DNA of 64,000 nucleotides, from NCBI GenBank assembly GCA_002989075.1, contig PSQN01000003.1, positions 124,001 through 188,000 of the forward strand, read 5' to 3'. How positions within the stretch are numbered: position 1 is the first letter of the stretch; every line of letters begins with the position of its first letter. The notes below the pieces were generated by a model. It saw nothing but the letters and a program-made list of their open reading frames with translations. It made no database searches and was not told where the DNA came from. The DNA is from Arthonia radiata. Lineage: Eukaryota; Ascomycota; Arthoniomycetes; Arthoniales; Arthoniaceae. Positions 11,034-20,656 of the stretch are shown here, piece after piece. Position numbers and translations under genes: made by a program.

Positions 11034-11831
11034 ATGGCGCCATCATTTCAAGATACCCCAGGGTCTCGAAAAGTCCAAGGTCAACAAGCCAGTCAGCTGG
11101 GCACATCTAACGCGCCTATTGATCTAGAAGAGCTCGTGCAAGAGCACACGCGACTGCCGACTCTGTCCAAAAACGCTTTATTCCCGGCAGCGCCCGCATT
11201 CTGTGACGACTTACGCTCCGGAGGAGACTCAGATCGATTTGACAACCAGCTGGGGACGCTTCAGGCGCCTATTGACCTCGAGGTGCTCGTGCAAGAGCAA
11301 GCAAGCCCTGTGTCCGCGCTACCTAAACACCTCTTTTCGCTGGCGCCTGCATTCTGCGATGACCCGCGCTCTCGAAAAGGATTAGACCAAGGTAGCGCTC
11401 AGTTGGGGACGTTTGATGCGCCTATTGATCTAGACAAGCCTTACTTTATCAACCTAGAGGAGCTCGCGCTACAGACTGCAAGAACACTGCCAACGCTACC
11501 CATCGAGCTGCTCGATATGATCATCAAGCTTCGCCTGAACGAAGATCTCGAAGACCACTACCAGCACAACATCAGCCGTAAAAAGTGCTATAAAGCTCAC
11601 AAACCTAGCTGTCTAGCCGGCGTCTACCATCTCGCATGCACCAACAAGTAGTATCACGGCGTAGTCAGGGCTATGCTGGCGAAGCATGAGGCCCGCATCG
11701 AGGTCAAATGGAATCGAGCTCTTGAGCGACTGGGCAGCGTTATGAGGTTGGAGGACTTCGGGCCGTTGTTTCAAGAGATCGCACGGCTTTACGAGGTGCT
11801 GCAGTGTGTGCGGCGGGTGAAGTTGTTGTGA
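11034..11831 (+). pseudogene. F-box-like island family member 2, interrupted by one TAG
   Basis: The frame runs 266 codons from the ATG at 11034 to a TGA at 11829-11831, with a single stop, TAG at 11649-11651 (codon 206). The 5' part contains three ~51-residue tandem repeats (QLGTxxAPIDLExLVQE...APAFCDD). It then has the family signature LPTLPIELLDMIIKLRL and EDHYQHN. The TAG falls in the central motif (LACTNK, stop, YHGVVRAML), where member 1 reads LSLINKCNYALVKDA. After it the frame continues for 59 codons to the family ending LQCVRRVKLL. A CAG to TAG change would explain it. No intron with acceptable signals and the right phase removes it. Alternatives are a truncated 205 aa protein or stop readthrough. 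Confidence 0.68.
11094..11440 (+). repeat. Three tandem 153-bp coding repeats inside family member 2
   Basis: Units begin at about 11094, 11247 and 11400, a constant period of 153 bp or 51 codons. Each opens QLGT..APIDL; the first two continue through LVQE to APAFCDD.RS, and the third is cut short and runs into the F-box-like region. Sequence identity is partial, so the duplication is not very recent. Confidence 0.8.
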
Positions 11832-12023
11832 TTGTCAGGTGAGATCAGGGAGGGTATGAGCGGGCCGTGTGTGGGATAGAGCACAGAGAAGGATAGGTGA
11901 TCTCTAGAAAAGCGTAGCCAATCGGAGATTGTATGCCATGCCATAGGAACCAGCTGTGTCCGGCACAATTAATGCGACGTCTTCGTAAGTGCCACCACGC
12001 GATGTGAGTATACAATGGCCCTC

Positions 12024-14470
12024 TTATTGTGACTGACTCCCATCACCAGCATCAACAGGCGGATCTGCTGACTGCTCTAATATCGCACCATGATCTAACA
12101 ACATCTGGACGATCTCTTGATACCCTTGGGTCGTAGTGATGTGCAGGGCATTCCCAAATTCACCTCCCTTGGCGTTGACGTCTGCGCCGTTGTCGAGCAG
12201 CAGCTGAACGATGATAGGCTTTCTTCTGTAGATAGCAGCTTGAAGTGCACTGCCGTATCTTCCTCCTAGAGCGTCGACCTCAGCACCCTTCTCAAGCAGC
12301 AGCCGCACAATCTCTAGAGATCCCGCAGTGGCCGCAGCTTGAAGTGCGCTGCCATCAGATCCACCTCGAGCGTTAATATTTGCACCTTTGTTGAGTAGCA
12401 GTTGCACGATCTCCTGGTGCCTTCCCCTAGCGGCAGCTTGTAAAGCGCTATTATCGATCCCTCCAGATGCGTTAACGTCGGCACCACTATTCAGTAAGAG
12501 TTCCACAACTTCGCGGTAACCATACTTAGCAGCGGCTTGCAGGGCATTGCCATGATGACCTCCTTCTGCGTTGATATCTGCGCCTTTGCTAAGTAGTATC
12601 TGAACATTGTCGAGTATTCCTCTGCAAGTGGCAGCTTGTAGGGGCGTCCCATAAGAGCCGCCGAACGCGTTGACATCCGCACCTCGACTGAGTAAGAGCT
12701 CTAAAATGTCATGGAAGCCGTTCCGGGCAGCGGCTTGTAAGGCAGCCCCTTTGTCGCCCCCAGATGCGTTTATGTCGGCATCTCGACTAAGTAAGAGCTC
12801 CACAACTTCGCGAGAACCGTGCCAAGCAGCGGCTTGAAGAGCGTTGCCGTACAAGCCACCTTGTACGTTTAAAGTCGCGCCGTTGTCCAACAAGAGTCGC
12901 ACGATCTCTTGGTTACCTCGAGCAGAAGCACAATGCAGTGCAGTGCGATCAGAGTGCTCCGTAACAACAGCATCAACGTCAGCGCCATGATCTATTATAG
13001 TTGCGACCATGTCTCGTCGATTAGACTTTGTAGCAGAGACGAGTGCACTACTGCGGTTGCCGCCTTGAGCATTGACATCAGCACCGTGGGCAAGCAGCAG
13101 CTGGACTAGCTCTAAACTACCACCAGCTACAGCAGCGAGCAGTGGCCGGCCGTAGTGACCAACGTCAAAGTTCACATCAGCTCCGTTGTCCAGCAGCTGG
13201 CGAACTGTTTGCAGATGGCCGCCCCAAGAAGCGTTATGGAGTGGCGCGCCAGGATCGTCTGCGCCGGAAAACATGGCTGGAGCGTTGACGTCGGCACCTT
13301 TCCCGAGTAGAGCCACAACAAGTTTCGTGTGACCGTGCTTAGAAGCAATCCGAAGCGCTGCGTTCGTAACGTCAACATCATCGATATCTTCAAGCAACAG
13401 CAGTACAACGTCAAATCTACCGTGTTCTGCGGCAAGTTCGAGCGCTTTACGCACAGCGTCAGTGCCCGACTTTTGTTCAAGGATTACTCGTACGGTCTCC
13501 ATGTCGCCAGCCGCTGCTGCAGATGTTAAACTAGTCTCGGTGGCTTCAGAATGGACATTGCTGCTACTGTTGCTGGAATCTTCCTCGGAAGGTTTTGATC
13601 GCGCCAGCTGGTCGATGCTGCTGAGTTCACTCACGGCGTTATCATCCAGGTCGGCCTCTTCAGCCTCGTATTCGAGCTCACCGTGTGACGAGTCGGGTTC
13701 TGAGCTTGTAACTCCGCGCAGAGCTACCGAGGAATGCGCACTGCCTCGAGAGCTCCCGTCGTTGCTGAGATTACTCGTTTTCAAAGAAAACAACGCGATT
13801 CTATGAAAATGATTAGACATGTGCTTTGCTGGGTTCTTTGACGCAGTCATCGGAAATGCGCAAAACGGACAAAGACGTTCGTCCATCGTAGTAGTTTGAC
13901 TCGCTTGGACGAGCCTGGCAGATGCTTCCGAACTTGATATACTGTGCGCTTGCTGGTAATGTCCATCCAGTTCGGCCGGCGCAGCGAATGAGGCCGAGTG
14001 TTCAGCACAGCGCCAGATTGGTCGATGTGTTGTGGCCTCGTGGCTACTCCATTCATCACGCGAACCATAGAGTCGATCAGGATCTGGACAATTTTCGTAT
14101 GTGCACACATAGGGCCTCAAATCATGCATAACGTGCGTTCTAGTTTTGTGAGTATTCAACGCTCTGTTGAGGATGACACTTACGTCCAAGCTCTCTCCCT
14201 GCTGAAACGCCGGTCAAGCAAAGTGAAGCATATTGGACATTCAAAAAGAGTCCCAGTCAGCAATCTTGGTGGAAGGCACGGTATGGTCAGACTGGGCATG
14301 TCCTTTTGGAGCGCACCGCTCATGTCTGAGACGGTCGAAGTAGCACCTGACAAGGATGAGTATGTTGACTGCTGATCGTCGACATCAAAAGCGTAATCTT
14401 GAAATGCGGTAGCCGTAGTTGGAGCTGAAATGAGTGTTGGCGGTCTCAGAGTACTCTTGTGATCCGCCAA
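12024..14470 (-). CDS. C2H2 zinc-finger / ankyrin-repeat protein
   Basis: Two exons, 14184-14470 and 12024-14139, joined over a short 44 nt intron (GTAAGT...ACTAG), give 800 aa. The junction restores a known fungal pattern: FECPICFTLL in exon 1, then RAWT|THVMHDLRPYVCTYENC, a degenerate zinc-finger pair (residues ~75-150), and a third C2H2-like segment LCPFCAFPM...HMSNHFHRIALF. A Ser/Glu-rich acidic linker follows. From ~residue 255 to the end I count 15 ankyrin units (ALQAAA..G..EIVxLLL..GADVNA.GG type). Such proteins occur alone or as parts of NOD-like receptors; no NACHT or NB-ARC NTPase motif is present here. It is divergent from the DUF7580-like gene across 709 bp. Confidence 0.9.
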
Positions 14471-15179
14471 CTCTTGCGAAAACAGCGGTAACTCAGTTCG
14501 CTGCTGTGTCGGTGCATCTCAATAAAGACTCGTCGACCCAAACTCCTAAGAGACTCCATCGTGCCGCGGATCCACAGCGTTACGACCTGGAACCCGTAGA
14601 TTGAGATTGAGACCGTCCACGTCAACCGTTTTGAACCGCTCGCGGCGCGTCTTTCCTCGCCAGAAGATTAATGTCGTCCAGGAGATGCTTTTTTAAGCAG
14701 ATACGAACAGAGTTGGTAAACCGTATGAAACGGGGAGCGCTTGTACAGAGTTTAGGACAGCTTGCTATCATTTTACGACAACAGAACGACGAGAATAGAT
14801 GGGTTTCCCGGTTTTGTCCCACGTAGATGATAAGTATACGTAGGACGAGGCAGTCAGACGCGCTCAACAAGTCATGTGACCATGAAGCTATCACGCCAAT
14901 CAGAATCGACAAAGTCTCATGCAGGGACCTGTACAGCAGTAGCGTACTTTCAGGGACATCGACGAATGAAGTTCCTCAAGCCCCAGCAAAGCTGCGAAAC
15001 TGTGAGCCTGGAGCCGGATTCCCAATATAGCCGCGTGCTTTCACTGCCCGGCGTGATTTGTCCATAGAGGCGCTAATAACCCGTCATGCAGTCGCGCCGT
15101 ACGACTTGCTCTGTGAAGCCTTCAACCCCGCGTCGAATTCCAGGAGCTTTCCCTCAGTATCTCTCACTCGTAGGGAGCG
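14471..15179. promoter_or_regulatory. Divergent intergenic region, ankyrin gene / DUF7580-like gene
   Basis: 709 bp between two divergent start codons; it must contain both promoters. No RNA gene, repeat or specific site recognised. Confidence 0.45.
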
Positions 15180-16898
15180 ATGTCTGGAATCGAGGTCGCG
15201 GGTTTAGTTCTTGGCGCAATACCGCTCGTAATAGTCGCTGTGGACCGATGCAAAGCGGCTCATTCGCCTGTGAAAATCTTCTTCAAGTACAAAAATTCCC
15301 TCGACACTCTCATCAATGAGCTGCAATTGCAGACCGCGATTCTCCACAACAGTATTGCTGCTCTGCTCCAATCTGCGGGAGTCGATCAGACAGCCCTACT
15401 GCCAGCAGGAAACGATGACATGACCACCCTGCGGAAGACTGACGCCGAGGAAGATATTCGATCCTACCTGGGATCTCATTACGAGGACTTCATCGGCACG
15501 GTCGTGGCATATCGTGATGATGTTTTTGAGTTAGCCGCGACCCTGAGGAAGCCTGCGACAGCCTACAAAGTGCGTCGTGATTCAGATACCGATCGCTTTG
15601 TAGCTAACGGCATGTAGCTGAGCGGAAAGACCTGCGAAGAAATCCTTGACGCGCAACGGCGTCCCGATGGGGGTACCCACTTTCGCGGGCGCCTCAAGTT
15701 CACAATGTCGAAGCGACAGATAGAGACGCTAGTGAAAGACCTGAATAAGCGTGGTCAACTCTTGAAACGCTTCTGCATTAGTTTCAGACTTTTGCACAAT
15801 GCGACAACACCCACTCCGTCGAGAAAAGCTGGAAAGCTGGCCAAATCCCTTGTGAACATCAGAGCGGAGGCCCAGCGGCTCTTTGATACCATATCAGTCA
15901 GATGGAAACGCTGCCATCCAAAGCATGGGCTCAACATCAGGCTTGAACCACGTCTGGAAAATGCAGCCACACCAAGTCACAGAGATAGGCATCGATACTT
16001 GACGTTCTGCATCAGCATGGCAGTTCCCAGAGCGGTCTCCACCCAGAGTCTACCATGGTTCGAGACGCGCGTCATTCCGCGCAGGAGCAACGCTCCCGAA
16101 TTAGTTCCAAAAAGCATCAAACTCAATGTCATACACATAGATTGCGCCGACGAATGGCCCGGTAAGGATGTGACCGTTGAAAGCGTGAGCGACATTTGTT
16201 GGAGGATCTGTGAGGCAGAACAAGCACAACAAAGCTTGCTCTTCTTCGTGGATGCCCATGATGAGCTCAGAGCATTCGAAGATGGATCGAGAAGGGTGCC
16301 CGTGCCGTGCACGGAGGAACACAGGCCCGTCAGCCTCAACGCTCTACTAGATCGTCGGATGAAAGGTGCAGATTGTCCTACACTCAATCGCACCGAGCGT
16401 GTAAGAGTGGCAAAGACATTGGCATCGGCGGTCTTCCAATTGTCCGGAACAGCTTGGATGATATCTGGACCCCTGAAGAATCGCGTCCAGTTCTCTCTAG
16501 ATCCCCAGGCTGCCTCGTCCACTCATCGAGCGGCTGTAGATTCCACAAAGCCCTTCATTTCGACCACTCGGTTCAGTGCGCAGGGCCACAAGCTGCCACT
16601 CAAGGCCTCACTCTTGGAGCTGGGCATAGTGCTCCTAGAGCTGTGGCACGACATGACCTTCGAACACTATTGTGACGAGGAGAGCTTGCCGGTCAGCAAT
16701 GACTATTATGACCGACATACCCAAGCGCTTCGATGGTTTCAGGATACAGAGGCGGACATGCTCCGGCACAGTCAAGCAGTAAGTTTTTGCATGGGTTGCC
16801 TGAGCATGGACATGGATTTCGACAACCAGTCATTCCGAGAGAAAATGTTCGCGGAAGTGATGCAGCCACTGATTGACAATGTGCAAGATGTCAGTTGA
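15180..16898 (+). CDS. DUF7580-like fungal protein with helical N-terminal domain
   Basis: Two exons, 15180-15569 and 15618-16898, around a 48 nt intron (GTGCGT, branch GCTAAC, ATGTAG) in phase 0, give 556 aa. Without splicing, the frame ends at the TAG that is the intron acceptor. The N-terminus MSGIEVAGLVLGAIPLVI is hydrophobic and helical, as in the N-terminal domains of fungal STAND and HeLo-like proteins. The C-terminal half (RVRVAKTLASAVFQLSGT, LLELGIVLLELWHD) matches the pattern of the DUF7580 domain, common in Pezizomycotina and distantly kinase-like. Function is unknown; such proteins are often found with heterokaryon-incompatibility or immunity genes. The pairing with the ankyrin gene is suggestive only. 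Confidence 0.82.
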
Positions 16899-17282
16899 GA
16901 CCGCCGAAGTCAATTCAATGCACAGCAAAGGAAAACTGTAGGAAAGATGAATGAGAAACTAGAAAGACGGACGCGTCCCATACTAAACTTCTCCATCTGG
17001 ATATTTCCTTTGTTTTGACGAGCTAGGCTCCTTTGGGTGTTTGAACATCTCCATTGACATCTGCTCCGTCAAAATGCCAGACTATCCTCATGTCAGTTGC
17101 TCAAACGGCTTCATATTTCTCCCATGATCCTCGCTTCATCCACATAGATACAGAGAAGCCGTCGGTGCTGTTGAAAAAAGAGCCGAAAGCTGAAGTCGCA
17201 TCCCAAGTAGTCTGGCAGACGACGCTTACGTTTGTTAATACCGTTTGCACCCTGTACCTTACTGACGCTGTTGCAATCTACC
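16899..17282. other. Intergenic, 384 bp, convergent genes
   Basis: 3' ends of the DUF7580-like gene (plus) and the O-methyltransferase (minus) face each other. Nothing else seen. Confidence 0.45.
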
Positions 17283-18464
17283 TCAAAGCCCACACTCAAT
17301 GATACTCGCGCCCTCCCATAACGGCCACCACACCTTCACCATCTGTAGACCAGCGCTCTCCACCAATCTACGCCAGTCACGCTCAGTCCGCTCACCAGCT
17401 CCAAAGTTCCACAGCATACGCATATCCAAGGCAGACCCAAGCGCACTGCCTTGCGGGCCTTCTGGCAACACCACGTCCATGATGAGTACTTTTCTCCCCT
17501 GCTCACCTTCTTCTCCTTTCTTTAAAGCAGGCTTCAGCTTCTCTAAGATCTCCACAGCCATCCCGTCAGACCAATTGTGCAGCACACTGTGCAAGAAGTA
17601 CGCTCTCGCCCCCTTCACCGGCTGCTCATCGAAAAAGTCATAATGCTGCTTTTCAATCCCTTCATCCACGTTCGCCGCGTCAACCACCTCCGCCAGATCC
17701 TGCAGTATCAATCTACCCTTACTATCCGGGTGCTTCCTCAAAAACTCCTCGATATCACCACCAGCGCCACCACCAACATCAACCAACACCGTACCATTCC
17801 CTTCATCTCCATCAGCAAATAGCTGCTCCGTAGGATAAACCTCCGTCCAAGCCTGCCGACTGGCCGCAAACCCCTGCACCATCCCATTAAACTGACCCAG
17901 CCTCTCCTGGTCCCCATTCAACCACTCGTAGTAAGACTGACCGCCAGCATTCCCACTTGCATGCTTCCACAGCCCGCCAGACGTATCGTACCCGCGCTCA
18001 CGTAACGCACCGGGTATCCGCGCAAAAAACGGAAACGACGTCTCCAAGATAAACGTCACCGCGCCCGCAGCACCCGGTTCCGCCAGCTCAGCTGCTAGCA
18101 GCGTACTCGTGTACCCCCCCTCGATTTCACTAGAAGTCGCAAGCACATTCCCAGCAGCCAACTGCCTGCACACCCTCTCCAGAAACCCGGGGCTAACGCA
18201 AAGATGCTGCGCCAGCTGCTTCGGCGTCTTGGGCCCGATGTTCTGCACGGCCGTGAAGAGCTGGAGGTCGCAGGCGATTTTGATGGTGAGGAGCAGCGTG
18301 GGCTCCATGTAGATCATGCGGAGGAGGGCGTCCCAGGGGCGCTCGAGGCGGGTGGTGAGGCTGCGGGTTGCGGTGAGGAGGGCTGTGCGGAGCTGGTCGT
18401 CGGAGGCAATGGTTGAGGGGTTGAAGTTGTGAAGGTCGTGGAGGAGTTGGTTGGGGTTTGTCAT
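17283..18464 (-). CDS. SAM-dependent O-methyltransferase (plant/fungal COMT-like)
   Basis: Intronless, 393 aa from the ATG at 18464; a frame extension to 18548 has no supporting features. The N-terminal dimerisation/winged-helix part contains DLQLFTAVQNIGPKTPKQLA. Motif I VLVDVGGGAGGDIEEF (~residue 225) binds SAM. HSVLHNWSDGMAVEIL carries the catalytic His of the family, and WNFGAGERTERDWRRL is the terminal motif. The family methylates phenolic hydroxyls, often in secondary metabolism; the substrate cannot be told. Its upstream neighbour on the same strand is an MFS transporter (421 bp gap), an arrangement seen in small metabolite clusters, but no backbone synthase is present in the window. 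Confidence 0.92.
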   Translation of the reverse strand: MTNPNQLLHDLHNFNPSTIASDDQLRTALLTATRSLTTRLERPWDALLRMIYMEPTLLLTIKIACDLQLFTAVQNIGPKTPKQLAQHLCVSPGFLERVCRQLAAGNVLATSSEIEGGYTSTLLAAELAEPGAAGAVTFILETSFPFFARIPGALRERGYDTSGGLWKHASGNAGGQSYYEWLNGDQERLGQFNGMVQGFAASRQAWTEVYPTEQLFADGDEGNGTVLVDVGGGAGGDIEEFLRKHPDSKGRLILQDLAEVVDAANVDEGIEKQHYDFFDEQPVKGARAYFLHSVLHNWSDGMAVEILEKLKPALKKGEEGEQGRKVLIMDVVLPEGPQGSALGSALDMRMLWNFGAGERTERDWRRLVESAGLQMVKVWWPLWEGASIIECGL

Positions 18465-18885
18465 GATGGCAGTGATGGTAGTCAATGAGATAATGTGTGC
18501 CGGTTCGGTCGAACCACTCTTTAACCTTTTAGTATGCCTTTTGACCAACCTTTCGGAGACCTATATTCACATCACAGGAGCATTTTCTGCTTGCCTTCTG
18601 TACTTCCACTCAGCGTCTCGCACTGGTCAGCTCCTGTTTAATAGAAACACTGTGTGGTACATGTAGCCGGCAGAAGCGGGTGAAGATCTCCGAGACTAGT
18701 CCCCACCTCCTTTAGCTTGCATGATGGCAGCTTTGAAGAGCATGTACCTGTCTTGACAGTGAGGATAAAGGAGCGACCAGCAGAGCGTGAAGTATTTCAC
18801 GGCACAGAGCGAGTTCAGCGCGTAAAGCGTGCATCCCGGTTCTGCGTTCATCCTCGCTCATACAATCGTCTGCGACTAGTACCCA
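18465..18885. other. Intergenic, 421 bp
   Basis: O-methyltransferase promoter side and the 3' end of the MFS gene, both minus strand. Nothing else recognised. Confidence 0.45.
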
Positions 18886-20656
18886 TTAATGCTCCTCCCC
18901 ACCGCCTGTTCCCCCCAACAAGCTCATTTTCCGTATACTCGGTCCCCTCCACAGCAACACACATATCAGCGCAAACCCAAAGATACTGAAAAACGCCGCC
19001 ATCCCAAACACCCATCCCACGCTCACCCTCTCTTCCCACTGAGTAATAAAGAACGGCGTGATCAGCCCCAGAATCAACCGCCAGAAATTCAGCGCCGTGC
19101 CGACTTCCTGCGGGTTCGCAGGGAATGTCTCAACGAGGTAATTCAACGGCGCAGGCACGGCGGCCACCGCGCTGAAGTTCACGAGAAACGCGCCGAGCGC
19201 GATGACCATGTAGTGCAAATGGTACTGCAGACTGCTCCCGAACAAGCCGAGGCCAATCGGCATCGTGATGATCGCAGGGAGCCAAACAGTGTACAGCCTG
19301 TACTCCGGCTTCCAGATGCCGCCCGCCTTCTTCGCTGCACGCAGTGGGATGCGGTCGTTGAGTAAATAGGAGTACAGCTGCGCGCACAGCGTGCCCAGCC
19401 AGAGGTCGAACTGGAAGTACGCGTTCTGCGAGGGCGAAAAGCCGTAGCCGCCGGCTTTGGCGGGCTCTTGGAGGAAGATGGGGAGGACGGTGTTTTGCGC
19501 GACGCCCCAGCCGAAGTTGATCATGTCGAAGGTGCCGGCGATGAGGGTGACGGGGGAGAAGAAGATGAGGATGGGGGTGGTGTATAGTGAGAGCTATTGA
19601 CATCGTTCTCGTTAGCATTGATGTACGCAAAGTAACGTCTGAGGACGGACTTACGAAGTGAGAGCCCGTGACTTTTCGCGCTGGTCGGAATCCAGCTACA
19701 AAGCCGCCAGCGCGACGCATGAGATAGGAGCTGTTGCTGCCTATGCGCTGAATGGTCGGGGCTCGCGTGCCGTCGAAGCTGCTTTGTTCGAGGAAGAAAA
19801 AGACCAGGATGAGAGCGACGCCTTGAAGGCCGACGGTCCACCAGAACTCAACAGGCCAGGTGCTGTGCTCGACGATGAAGCCGTCGAAGGTGGGGCCAGC
19901 CACCACACCTGACGGATCGTTAGCACAAGCGTCCTTTGTATATCGAGGTGCAACGTCGGAGGGCTCACCCAAAGTGAATGTTAGCGAATAGACGGCGAAA
20001 GCGCGTCCTCGCTGCTTCAGCGGAAAGATGTTCACGATCATTCGATTGCCCAGGATCTGTGGGATGGAGCTGAAGAGGCCGCCAAATAGGCGTGATACCA
20101 CGAAGCCGTTGTACTGGTCCGCACCAGTCATCTCGGCAGACCAAACACCGCACACCATCATGCCGATGATGCTCCAGAAAGTAATGAAGCTGGAACCGAA
20201 GATGGAGGCTAGTGGAACGAAGAGGAAGGGACCCGCCATGAGGCCGGCGACGGCGGCATTTATCTGATAGGCAGCTGTGTTAGATCCTATGAGAAGACTG
20301 GACGAAGATGCATCAGTATCGTACAGAATAGCTCATCTCCGTCGGCGTCACGCCGTATGACTTTGCTTGCACGACGATGCCATTGGAGTGCGCGATGGCG
20401 GAGCCTAGACCTGCAAAGGCTGCCAAACACACTGTCCCGAAAGATGCGTATTTGCGCCATGTCGGCCAGTTCTGAACATGTGTCAGGCTTCACAGTGCTT
20501 GCAGCTGCATAAGCGACGGCCTCTCACCATAGGATCACGAGGATCAGTCGACTTCTCCATCTCATATCGTGTGTCGCGCTCATCCGCGCCATACTCGAGA
20601 CTGCTGTCGGAAAGATCTTGCGCGGGTGTGTCATCATGCTTCATTGCTTTGCCCAT
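18886..20656 (-). CDS. Major facilitator superfamily transporter
   Basis: Five exons, 20528-20656, 20325-20471, 19969-20263, 19655-19908 and 18886-19593 (129, 147, 295, 254, 708 nt), sum to 1533 nt and 510 aa. All four introns (56-61 nt) have good donors and branch sites. Splicing gives the family pattern DPRDPMNWPTWRKY at the exon 1/2 join, then SYSINAAVAGLMAGPFLFVPL, the motif-A-like RLFGGLFSSIPQILGNRM with GRAFAVYSLTFTLG, and GPTFDGFIVEHSTWPVEFWW. A second six-helix half ends in ALICVLLWRGPSIR. It is a DHA1/DHA2-type fungal drug-proton antiporter relative, expected in the plasma membrane. The substrate is unknown; clustering with the O-methyltransferase may mean export of a methylated metabolite. 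Confidence 0.93.

Noticed and set aside
11594-11640. Possible intron removing the TAG of family member 2
   Set aside because: The best candidate (GTCTAC...GTCAG, 47 nt) has a poor donor and shifts the downstream frame away from the conserved ending.
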